Positions 32,405-39,601 of a stretch of 47,244 bases of DNA are shown here, piece after piece. The stretch spans positions 1-47,244 of the forward strand of contig JBLMWU010000091.1 in assembly GCA_050257395.1 (NCBI GenBank), in the 5' to 3' direction. Each line of letters starts with the position of its first letter. Position 1 is the first letter of the stretch. The notes under the pieces are model-generated. The model was given only the letters and a program-made list of their open reading frames with translations, was not told the DNA's origin and did not search any database. Position numbers and translations under genes: made by a program. Origin of the DNA: JAIRTY01 sp050257395. Its GTDB lineage: Bacteria > Actinomycetota > Actinomycetes > Streptosporangiales > Streptosporangiaceae.

Positions 32405-33412
32405 TCAGGCCCGCGCCAGGGCGGTGGCCTTGCTGACCACCCCGGCCACGGTCAGGCCGTAGTGCTCGTACAGCTCGGCCGGCACGCCCACCTCGAGGTC
32501 CTCATCCGGCAGGCACACGGCGGCGAGCCGCACCCCGAGCTGGCGCCTGCCCGCCACCTCGGCCACGATGCTGGCCAGGCCGCCGATCTGGCTGTGGTCC
32601 TCCACGGTCAGCACCCGGCCGGTCCGCGCGGCCGTCTCGGCCAGGGCCGCCTCGTCGAACGGCTTGAGGTAGGCCGCGTCGTACACGTCGGCCTCGATGC
32701 CCGCGGCGGCCAGCTCCGCGGCCGCCTGAATGGCCAGCCCGGTCCCGATGCCGTGGCCGACGAGGGTCACGTCGCCGCCGCTGCGCAGCCGGGGCCACTG
32801 GCCGTAGCCGATGTCGGGCACCGACTCGTAGACCGGGCTGCTGCCCTCGCTGATGCGGATGTAGGCGGCCCCCGGCAGGCTGGCGGTGGCGCGCATGAGG
32901 CCGAGCACCGCGTTGGCGTCGGCCGGGGCCACCACCGTCAGGTTGGTGAGCGTGCGCGCGATCGCGATGTCCTCCACTGCGTGGTGACTGGTGCCGAAGA
33001 AGCCCATGGCCAGGCCGGTCAGCCGGCCGACCAGGCGGACCGGCAGGTGGTTGTAGGCGACGTCGGTCCGCAGCTGCTCGGCGCACTTGATCACGCCGAA
33101 CGGGGCCATCGAGTAGATGTAGGGCAGGTACCCGCAGGCCGCGAGCCCGGCCGCCAGCGACACCGAGTTGGTCTCGGCGATGCCGAGCTCGATGTACCGG
33201 CCGGCGAACCGCTCCCGGAACTCCTTCAGCACGTTGCTCAGGTCGGCCGTGAGCGTGAGGACGCGCGGGTCGGCGGCGGCCAGCTCGGCCACCGCGTACC
33301 CGGCCGGGTTGGCGGCCAGCGCGGTGTCGATCTCGGCGTCGGTGAAGACGTCCACCATCTTGGGGCCGCTGCCGCCGGCCAGTTCCGGCGTGGCGTGCTC
33401 AGCCGGGGTCAC
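32405..33412 (-). CDS. Transketolase C-terminal subunit
   Basis: A 335-residue protein matching the pyrimidine-binding and C-terminal parts of transketolase. 'FAGRYIELGIAETNSVSLAAGLA' holds the catalytic Glu that activates thiamine diphosphate, 'GFFGTSHHAVEDIAIAR' is the substrate region and 'DVYDAAYLKPFDEAALAETA' the C-terminal domain. The start GTG 33412 overlaps the stop of the N-terminal subunit (GTGA). Together with the next gene it forms a split transketolase, which moves two-carbon ketol units. Confidence 0.93.
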   Translation of the reverse strand: MTPAEHATPELAGGSGPKMVDVFTDAEIDTALAANPAGYAVAELAAADPRVLTLTADLSNVLKEFRERFAGRYIELGIAETNSVSLAAGLAACGYLPYIYSMAPFGVIKCAEQLRTDVAYNHLPVRLVGRLTGLAMGFFGTSHHAVEDIAIARTLTNLTVVAPADANAVLGLMRATASLPGAAYIRISEGSSPVYESVPDIGYGQWPRLRSGGDVTLVGHGIGTGLAIQAAAELAAAGIEADVYDAAYLKPFDEAALAETAARTGRVLTVEDHSQIGGLASIVAEVAGRRQLGVRLAAVCLPDEDLEVGVPAELYEHYGLTVAGVVSKATALARA

Positions 33413-34317
33413 TGCAGCCTCCCGGAGATCTCGGCGACGACCTCGGCCTGCTGCTCCGGCGGCAGCAGGCCCAGGTGCCAGGTCTGCGGCGCCTGCTCGA
33501 TCAGGGTGGCGCCGTGGCCCTTGCGGGTGCGGGCGATGACGCACACCGGCTGGCTGGAGCCCGGGTCCGGCAGCTCGCCGAACGTGCGCATGAGCACCGC
33601 GGGGTCGTGGCCGTCGATCTCGGCGGTCAGCCAGCCGAAGGCGGCGAACCGGTCCGCCAGCGGCTCGATGTTCATGGCCGCCGAGGTGGGGCCGGAGCCG
33701 GAGAAGCCGTTGGCGTCCACGATCGCCACCAGGTTGCCCAGCCGGTAGTGGCTGGCGGCCATGACGGCCTCCCAGACCTGGCCCTCCTGCAGCTCGCCGT
33801 CACCGGTCACCACGAAGGTGCGGTAGTCACGGCCGGACAGCCGGCCCGCCAGCGCCATGCCGGTGCCCACGGACAGGTTGTGGCCCAGCGCGCCGGAGCT
33901 GAAGTCGATGCCCGGCGCCACCCGCATGTTCGGGTGGTCGTTCAGCGGCGTGCCGAGGGTGCCGAACGTGTCCAGCCAGTCAGCCGGGTAGTAGCCCAGG
34001 TCCGCCAGCACCGGCCACAGGCCGGTGGCCACGTGCCCCTTGCCCAGCAGGAAGCGGTCCCGGTCGGGCCAGCCCGGCTCGCCCGGGCGCAGCCGCAGGG
34101 CGTGGTAGTAGAGGGTGGCGAAGATCTCCGCGCAGGAGAACGTGCTGGCGTAGTGGCCCAGCCCCGCCTGCGCGATCAGCTCCACGGTGCGCAGCCGGAT
34201 CCAGTCCGCCCGCCGGGCCAGCTCGGCCGGGCTGACCGGGCGGCCGCGCTCCAGGGTGCTGGACGCTGCCGGGGGCGGGGGAGCGGCGGTGCCCGCCGCC
34301 GGGGTGCCGTCAGACAT
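33409..34317 (-). CDS. Transketolase N-terminal subunit
   Basis: A 302-residue protein with the thiamine-diphosphate/Mg motif 'GDGELQEGQVWEA ... IVDANGFSG', the His residues 'GLGHYAST' and 'GKGHVATGLWP', and the 'PNMRVAPGIDFSSGALGHNLSVGTGMALAG' loop. This is the N-terminal half of a transketolase, translated just ahead of the C-terminal half. A Pro/Ala-rich 25-residue lead precedes the conserved part; ATG 34317 is the most likely start, upstream being the operator region. Split transketolases often belong to specialised sugar or sulfosugar pathways. Confidence 0.93.
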   Translation of the reverse strand: MSDGTPAAGTAAPPPPAASSTLERGRPVSPAELARRADWIRLRTVELIAQAGLGHYASTFSCAEIFATLYYHALRLRPGEPGWPDRDRFLLGKGHVATGLWPVLADLGYYPADWLDTFGTLGTPLNDHPNMRVAPGIDFSSGALGHNLSVGTGMALAGRLSGRDYRTFVVTGDGELQEGQVWEAVMAASHYRLGNLVAIVDANGFSGSGPTSAAMNIEPLADRFAAFGWLTAEIDGHDPAVLMRTFGELPDPGSSQPVCVIARTRKGHGATLIEQAPQTWHLGLLPPEQQAEVVAEISGRLQ

Positions 34318-34400
34318 GGACGCTCGCTCTCTGCGGGGGAAGCCCGGCAATTGACAACCGTATCGTTGGCAGTCCGGACAGAAAAGGGCGTGAAGATGGC

Positions 34401-34440
34401 TGACAAGAATGTTGACAATATGATGGACGATCATTACGCT
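34401..34440. promoter_or_regulatory. Site E of the operator family with overlapping promoters
   Basis: TGACAAGAATGTTGACAA at 34401-34418 matches the consensus at 17 of 18 positions. TTGACA (34412-34417), 17 bases and TACGCT (34435-34440) form a near-consensus promoter, with the ATG of the hydrolase eight bases later, so that transcript is probably leaderless. On the other strand TTGTCA, 17 bases and TTCTGT could serve the transketolase genes. A further TTGACAA lies at 34351. A repressor here would block both -35 boxes. Confidence 0.75.
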
Positions 34441-34448
34441 CCGCGGTC

Positions 34449-35174
34449 ATGAGCACCTTCGTCCTGGTGCACGGGGCCTGGCACGGCGGGTGGTCGTGGC
34501 AGCGCGTGGCGCAGCGGCTGGCAGCGGCCGGCCATCGCGTCCTCACCCCGACCCTGACCGGCCTGGGGGAGCGGTCCCACCTGGCCTCCCGCGAGATCGG
34601 GCTCGCGACCCACGTCCAGGACATCGTGGCGGTGCTGCGCTACGAGGACCTGCGGGACGTGGTGCTGGTCGGGCACAGCTACGCGGGCCTGGTCATCACC
34701 GGCGCCGCGGCCGCCGAGCCCGCCCGGATCGCCCGGCTGGTCTACTACGACGCGTTCGTGCCGGACGACGGGCAGAGCGCGCTGGAGCTGCTGCCGCCGC
34801 ACATCGCCGGGCACTTCACGGACTCGGCGCGCGAGCACGGCGACGGCTGGCTGATGCCGCAGCGGCCGCTGGCGGCGCTCGGGGTCCGCGACGAGGCGGC
34901 CCGGGCCTGGCTGGAGCCGCTGCTGGTGCCGCACCCGCTGGCCACCTACGCGGACCGGCTCCGCTTCGATCCCGCGGTCCGCGAGCTGCCCAGCAGCTTC
35001 ATCTTGTGCACGGACTGGGCCGCGGTCTTTACTCCGTATGCGGAGAAGGCGCGCGCCCTCGGCTGGCCGGTCCGCGAGATCGCGGCCGACCACGAGGCGC
35101 TGGCGACCGCACCCGGCCTGCTGACCAGCGCGATCCTCGAATGCGTGTCCCAGTCCCAGGAGGTGGGCGGCTGA
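34449..35174 (+). CDS. Alpha/beta hydrolase (esterase/thioesterase-like)
   Basis: A 241-residue alpha/beta hydrolase of the EstC/HNL-like group. The oxyanion-hole strand is 'FVLVHGAWHGGWSW' near residues 4-17, the nucleophile Ser77 is in GHSYAG, and a C-terminal His in 'EIAADHEAL' near residue 218 follows an acidic residue in 'VYYDAFVP'. Length is normal. It probably hydrolyses an ester, lactone or thioester of the pathway. Its stop overlaps the start of the NDMA-dependent dehydrogenase gene by one base (TGATG). Confidence 0.9.
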   Translation: MSTFVLVHGAWHGGWSWQRVAQRLAAAGHRVLTPTLTGLGERSHLASREIGLATHVQDIVAVLRYEDLRDVVLVGHSYAGLVITGAAAAEPARIARLVYYDAFVPDDGQSALELLPPHIAGHFTDSAREHGDGWLMPQRPLAALGVRDEAARAWLEPLLVPHPLATYADRLRFDPAVRELPSSFILCTDWAAVFTPYAEKARALGWPVREIAADHEALATAPGLLTSAILECVSQSQEVGG

Positions 35175-36301
35175 TGAAGACCAGGGCTGCGATTGTCCGG
35201 GAGCCGGGCAAGCCGTGGGAGATCACCGAGCTGGAGCTGGACGAGCCGGGCCAGGGCGAGGTGCGGATCAGGTTCGCCGCGGCCGGGCTGTGCCACTCCG
35301 ACGAGCACCTGCGCACCGGCGACGCGGTCGGCAGGCTGCCGATCGTCGGCGGGCACGAGGGCGCCGGGGTGGTGGAGGCGGCCGGCCCGGGGGTGACCCG
35401 GGTGGCCGCGGGCGACCGGGTGGTGTGCTCGTTCATCCCGGCGTGCGGCACCTGCCGCTACTGCTCGACCGGACGGCAGAACCTGTGCGACCAGGGCGCG
35501 CAGATGGTGACCGGGATGATGGCGGACGGCACGTTCCGCTTCCACGGCGAGGCCGGGGAGGACCTGGGCGGGTTCTGCATGCTCGGCACGTTCGCCGAGC
35601 GGGCGGTGGTCTCCCAGTACTCGTGCGTGCCGCTCGCGGACGACATCCCGTTCGAGGTGGCCGCGCTCACCGGCTGCGGGGTGCCGACCGGCTGGGGCTC
35701 GTCGGTCTACGCGGCCGGGGTGGCCGCCGGGGACACCGTGGTGATCTTCGGCGCGGGCGGCGTCGGCAGCAACGCGGTGCAGGGCGCCTGCTACGCCGGG
35801 GCCAAGCACGTGATCGTGGTGGACCCGGTGCCGTTCAAGCGGGACAAGGCGCTGGAGTTCGGCGCCACCCACGTGTTCGCCACCGCGGCCGGCGCGCAGG
35901 ACGCGGTGGTGGAGCTGACCCGCGGCCAGCTCGCCGACCACGCGATCTGCACGGTCGGGGTGCTCACCGCCGAGGTCGTCTCGCAGGCCGCCGCCATCGT
36001 GGGCAAGGGCTGCCAGGTGACGGTCACCTCGGTGGGCCGCAGCGGCGAGGAGCAGATCCGGCTGGCCGCCAACGGGTCGGTGGTCGGCTGGCAACGGCGC
36101 ATCCAGGGGCACGTGTTCGGTATGTGCAACCCGCTGTACGACATCCCGCGGCTGCACGGACTGTACCGGGCCGGCCGCCTCAAGCTGGACGAGCTGATCA
36201 CCCGCCGGTACCGGCTGGACGAGATCAACCAGGGCTACGCCGACCTGGACGAGGGCCGCAACATCCGCGGCGTCGTCATCCACGAGCCGGCGGCCGCCTG
36301 A
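35174..36301 (+). CDS. NDMA-dependent (mycofactocin-type) alcohol dehydrogenase
   Basis: A 375-residue zinc medium-chain dehydrogenase. Catalytic-zinc residues are Cys40 (GLCHSDEH) and the GHEGAG His; the structural cysteines are 91, 94, 97 and 105 (CGTCRYCSTGRQNLC). The Rossmann loop is 'FGAGGVGSNA'. The sequence, in particular 'GEDLGGFCMLGTFAERAVV' and 'IQGHVFGMCNPLYDIPRL', matches the actinobacterial NDMA-dependent subfamily that keeps its nicotinamide bound and uses the cofactor mycofactocin as electron acceptor. Translated with the hydrolase upstream. No mycofactocin genes are in the window. Confidence 0.92.
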   Translation: MKTRAAIVREPGKPWEITELELDEPGQGEVRIRFAAAGLCHSDEHLRTGDAVGRLPIVGGHEGAGVVEAAGPGVTRVAAGDRVVCSFIPACGTCRYCSTGRQNLCDQGAQMVTGMMADGTFRFHGEAGEDLGGFCMLGTFAERAVVSQYSCVPLADDIPFEVAALTGCGVPTGWGSSVYAAGVAAGDTVVIFGAGGVGSNAVQGACYAGAKHVIVVDPVPFKRDKALEFGATHVFATAAGAQDAVVELTRGQLADHAICTVGVLTAEVVSQAAAIVGKGCQVTVTSVGRSGEEQIRLAANGSVVGWQRRIQGHVFGMCNPLYDIPRLHGLYRAGRLKLDELITRRYRLDEINQGYADLDEGRNIRGVVIHEPAAA

Positions 36302-36357
36302 CGGGCCGGCCCGCCGCCCGGGTGGGCACGGCCGCGGCCGCACCGTAAGGTGTCCGC

Positions 36358-36822
36358 ATGGCAGACGAGGTGAGTGAGCGGATCAGCATCGCGGTGCCGC
36401 CCGCGGCGGTGTACGAGGCCGTCGCGGATGTGCGCCGGATGGGCCGCTGGAGCCCGGAATGCTTCGCCGTGTTCGTGTGGTCGCGCCGGGGCGGTGAGCC
36501 CGCCCGGTTCGTCGGCTTCAACCGCAGCGGGCCGTGGGTCTGGTTCACCACCTGCCAGGTGGTGGCCGCCGCGCCCGCGCAGGAGTTCGCGTTCGACGTC
36601 ACCACGTTCGGGATGCCGGTGGCGCGCTGGAGCTACCGGTTCGCGCCCGCGGCGGACGGCACCGAGGTCACCGAGAGCTGGACCGATCAGCGCAGCCGGG
36701 GCGCGTGGCTGCTGGGCCGCATCTTCACCGGCCGGCTCGCGGCCAGCCGCCCGGAGGCCAACCGCGAGGGCATGCGCACCACGCTGGCCCGGCTCAAGCA
36801 GGAGCTGGAGCCCGCCGCGTAG
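36358..36822 (+). CDS. SRPBCC (START-like) family protein
   Basis: A 154-residue protein of the polyketide cyclase/SRPBCC fold: the N-terminal 'VSERISIAVPPAAVYEAVADVRRMGRWSP' and the C-terminal helix ending 'EGMRTTLARLKQEL' are standard for the family, which encloses a hydrophobic ligand. TAAGGT ends six bases before ATG 36358, suggesting a leaderless message. It converges on the CoA-transferase gene. The function could be binding, cyclisation or dehydration of a hydrophobic intermediate. Confidence 0.88.
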   Translation: MADEVSERISIAVPPAAVYEAVADVRRMGRWSPECFAVFVWSRRGGEPARFVGFNRSGPWVWFTTCQVVAAAPAQEFAFDVTTFGMPVARWSYRFAPAADGTEVTESWTDQRSRGAWLLGRIFTGRLAASRPEANREGMRTTLARLKQELEPAA

Positions 36823-36834
36823 CCCGGCCCGCGG

Positions 36835-38235
36835 CTACCAGCGGTCCTGCATCACGCCGGGCTGGCCGGCGACGCTGACGGCCATGCCGGTCAGGGCGAT
36901 CACCTCGTCCGGGGTGAAGCCGCGGGCGACCTCGTCGATGCGGAAGCCGTCCGCGGCGCGGCGCAGCAGCGCCAGGTCGGTGACGATGGTGTCCACGCAG
37001 CCGGGCGCGGTGATCTCGAAGCCGCACGACTCGACGAGCTTCGGCCGCCCCCCGGAGTCGGTGTGCTCGCACATGGCGATCACCTGCCGGGCCCCGGCCG
37101 CCAGGTCCATGGCCCCGCCGATGCCGCCGCCGGTCATGCCGGGGACCGACCAGTTGGCCAGGTCGCCGTTCCGGCCGACCTGGTAGGCGCCCAGCACGAC
37201 CGCGTCCAGCCGCCCGCCGCGCGCGATCTCGAAGGACGTGACGCTGTCGAAGAACGACGCGCCGGGCCGCAGCGACACGAACGAGCCGCCCGCGTCGTGC
37301 AGGTCCGGGTCGAACGAGTCGCCGGTGACGAACTCGCCGTAGTTCAGCATCCCGTTCTCGCTGTGCAGGATCACCCGGCGGTCGCCGAGGAAGTTGGCGA
37401 CCTGGGTGGGCAGGCCCGCCCCCAGGTTGACCACCGCGCCGTCGGGCAGCAGCGCGGCGATCCGGCGGCCGATCTCCGCGCGGGTGAGCGCGGGCTTGCC
37501 GTGGTAGCTGCGCGCGCTGCCCGCGGGCCGGGCCACCCGCATGGGCAGGTTCCTGATGTCGAGCTGGGTGGTGCTGAGCACGACCCGGCTGACGAAGACC
37601 CCGGGCAGGTCCACGTCCCGCGGCTCGATGCCGCCGACGTCGGTGATCTCGTCGACCTCCGCGATTGCCACCCGCGCGGCCTTGGCGAAGCTGTCGTTGA
37701 AGTTGCGGCTGCCGCCGCGGAACTGCAGGTTGCCCAGGCGGTCGGCACGGTACGCGCGGATGAACGCGAAGTCGGTGGTGATAGCGCGCTCGAGCAGATA
37801 GGGCCTGCCGTCGAAGTAGCGGACGTCCTTGCCGCCGGCGACCGCCGACCCGAACCCGGCCGGGGTGTAGAGGGCCGGGATGCCGGCCCCGCCCGCCCGC
37901 ATGCGCTCCACCAGCGTGCCCTGCGGCACCATCTCCAGGGTCATCTCCCCGGCGCGGATCTGCTTCTCCGCCTCTGACACCACGCCGGGCCGCGCCGAGA
38001 AGCAGGTGACCAGCCGGCTGATCTGGTGGTTGTCGGCGAGCAGGTGCGCGGTCGGGAAGCCGGGCTGGCCCAGGCCATTGCAGTAAACGGTCAGGCCGGC
38101 GGTGCCCTGCTCGGCGAGCGCGGTGATCAGGCTCGACGGGAAACGGTGCGAGACGCCGAACCCGGCGATCCCGAGGCTGGCGCCGGCGGGGATGTCACGG
38201 ACGGCCTCCGCCGCAGATGCCACGACCTTGTCCAT
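36835..38235 (-). CDS. Fused two-subunit CoA-transferase (3-oxoacid CoA-transferase type)
   Basis: A 466-residue family I CoA-transferase with both subunits in one chain. Residues about 1-230 form the alpha part ('LGIAGFGVSHRFPSSLI', 'YTPAGFGSAVAGGK'). Residues about 245-466 form the beta part, with the catalytic Glu293 in SENG ('VILHSENGMLNYGEF') and 'GGGIGGAMDLAAGARQVIAMCEHTD'. It transfers CoA from acetyl- or succinyl-CoA to an oxo or unsaturated acid, activating the last acid of the pathway for thiolytic cleavage. ATG 38235 is chosen over the frame's more distal starts. Divergent from the sugar-type importer across site F. Confidence 0.93.
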   Translation of the reverse strand: MDKVVASAAEAVRDIPAGASLGIAGFGVSHRFPSSLITALAEQGTAGLTVYCNGLGQPGFPTAHLLADNHQISRLVTCFSARPGVVSEAEKQIRAGEMTLEMVPQGTLVERMRAGGAGIPALYTPAGFGSAVAGGKDVRYFDGRPYLLERAITTDFAFIRAYRADRLGNLQFRGGSRNFNDSFAKAARVAIAEVDEITDVGGIEPRDVDLPGVFVSRVVLSTTQLDIRNLPMRVARPAGSARSYHGKPALTRAEIGRRIAALLPDGAVVNLGAGLPTQVANFLGDRRVILHSENGMLNYGEFVTGDSFDPDLHDAGGSFVSLRPGASFFDSVTSFEIARGGRLDAVVLGAYQVGRNGDLANWSVPGMTGGGIGGAMDLAAGARQVIAMCEHTDSGGRPKLVESCGFEITAPGCVDTIVTDLALLRRAADGFRIDEVARGFTPDEVIALTGMAVSVAGQPGVMQDRW

Positions 38236-38284
38236 GCCGCCTCCCGGGTCGCCGACAAGAAGGTGACCCGAATGATATCTGATC

Positions 38285-38306
38285 TTGTTGACGGAGGTGT
38301 TGACAA
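38285..38306. promoter_or_regulatory. Site F of the operator family
   Basis: Four blocks, TTGT-tg-ACGG-ag-GTGT-tg-ACAA, follow the same 6-bp period. The 18 bases at 38289-38306 match the consensus at 13 positions. TTGACA at 38300 followed 18 bases later by AACGCT is a possible promoter of the importer genes. The site lies between the CoA-transferase and substrate-binding protein genes. Nothing else was recognised in the gap. Confidence 0.55.
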
Positions 38307-38402
38307 TCATGCTGACGAAGGGCAACGCTGTCCGTCATATCCGGTCAGCTTCCCCTATCCGTCAGCCTTTTCCCCCATCGCTGCAAGTGAGGGCGTGACT
38401 CG

Positions 38403-39599
38403 ATGAAGAGCTACCCGCCAAACGGCCGGACCCGGCGGCGCGCGCACGCCGCCCTCGCGTCCGTGATTGCCGCCATTGCGCTTGCCGTCTCCGCCTGCAC
38501 CACCGCTTCGCCCGGCTCCGGGAGCGCCACCGGCTCGGGCGGCTCCAGCTTCCTGAGCGCGTCGCAGATCTCGACCCTGCAGTCGATGGTCAGCAAAGCC
38601 GAGGCGGTGCCGGCCTTCGTGCCGCCAGGCCCGGCATTCAGCACCTCGAACGTCAAGGGCAAGAAGCTCTTCGTCATGCCGACCGCCAGTCAGCTGCCGG
38701 TCTGCAACCAGATCGCGAACGACATCGTCGACCTCGGCAAGAAGTTCGGCATGACCGGCAGGAACTTCCAGAACAGCGGCGGGCCGTCGGCCTGGATCCC
38801 CGGCATCCAGCAGGCGATCAGCCAGCATTACGACGCGATCGTCCTGGTCTGCGGCATCGACCCGAACCTGATCAAGCCGCAGCTGCAGGCGGCCAAGGCC
38901 GCGGGCATCGCGGTGATCGACTCCGGCCTCGGCGACACGGCGGTCGACGGCACCAAGACCTCGCCGCTGGTGACCGCGCAGACCAACGTGCCCAACGCGC
39001 TGATGTTCCAGCGGTCCATCGACGTCGCGCTGCTGCAGAACCGGGGCAAGCCGTTCGACTTCTTCGAGATCACCTCCAACGACGTGCCCGACGGCGTGAT
39101 CATGGACCACGCGTTCCGGCAGGAGGTCGCCAAGTACTGCCCCAAGTGCGGCATCAAGTCGGTGAACATCGCGGTCCCGGACTGGGCGACCAAGGTGCAG
39201 TCCGCGGTGACCTCGGGCGTGCTCGCGGACCCGAAGGTGAAGGCGGTCGTGCCGATCTTCGACGGTGAGGTGCCGCCGGCCGCCGCGGGGATCCGCGCCG
39301 CCGGCCGCAGCGACGTCAAGCTGTACGGCTGCTACGGCGGCACGCCGCAGTACATCGCGCAGATGGGCGGCGGCCTGCCGATGGCGTCCAACGTCGGGCC
39401 GACGGCGCTGTGGCGGGCCTACGCCACCATGGACCAGACCCTGCGGGTGCTCACCGGCTCCGGCATGGTGTCCCCGGACAAGGACGGCGACCCGTCCCGG
39501 CTGTGGACCGCCAGCAACTACAAGCAGTCCGCGGGCGTCAACGGCGGCTTCGGCACCGCGTTCATCACCGGGTACAACAAGCTGTGGGGCATCCACTGA
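38403..39599 (+). CDS. Sugar-type ABC transporter substrate-binding lipoprotein
   Basis: A 398-residue Peripla_BP_4-type protein. The signal peptide ends in a lipobox Val-Ser-Ala-Cys near residue 31, followed by a Ser/Gly linker. 'KLFVMPTASQLPVCNQIANDIVDLGKKFG' and 'QQAISQHYDAIVLVCGIDP' are the family's first lobe and 'AVVPIFDGEVPPAAAGIRAAG' belongs to the second. The mature protein has several extra Cys (CPKCGIK, YGCYGG). It is anchored outside the membrane and delivers a sugar or sugar-like ligand to the importer encoded in the next two genes. Confidence 0.92.
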   Translation: MKSYPPNGRTRRRAHAALASVIAAIALAVSACTTASPGSGSATGSGGSSFLSASQISTLQSMVSKAEAVPAFVPPGPAFSTSNVKGKKLFVMPTASQLPVCNQIANDIVDLGKKFGMTGRNFQNSGGPSAWIPGIQQAISQHYDAIVLVCGIDPNLIKPQLQAAKAAGIAVIDSGLGDTAVDGTKTSPLVTAQTNVPNALMFQRSIDVALLQNRGKPFDFFEITSNDVPDGVIMDHAFRQEVAKYCPKCGIKSVNIAVPDWATKVQSAVTSGVLADPKVKAVVPIFDGEVPPAAAGIRAAGRSDVKLYGCYGGTPQYIAQMGGGLPMASNVGPTALWRAYATMDQTLRVLTGSGMVSPDKDGDPSRLWTASNYKQSAGVNGGFGTAFITGYNKLWGIH

Positions 39600-39601
39600 C
39601 G

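Noticed and set aside
36835..38235. CoA-transferase as a frameshift fusion of two genes
   Set aside because: Fused alpha-beta CoA-transferases are a known arrangement and the joint is smooth, with both halves complete.
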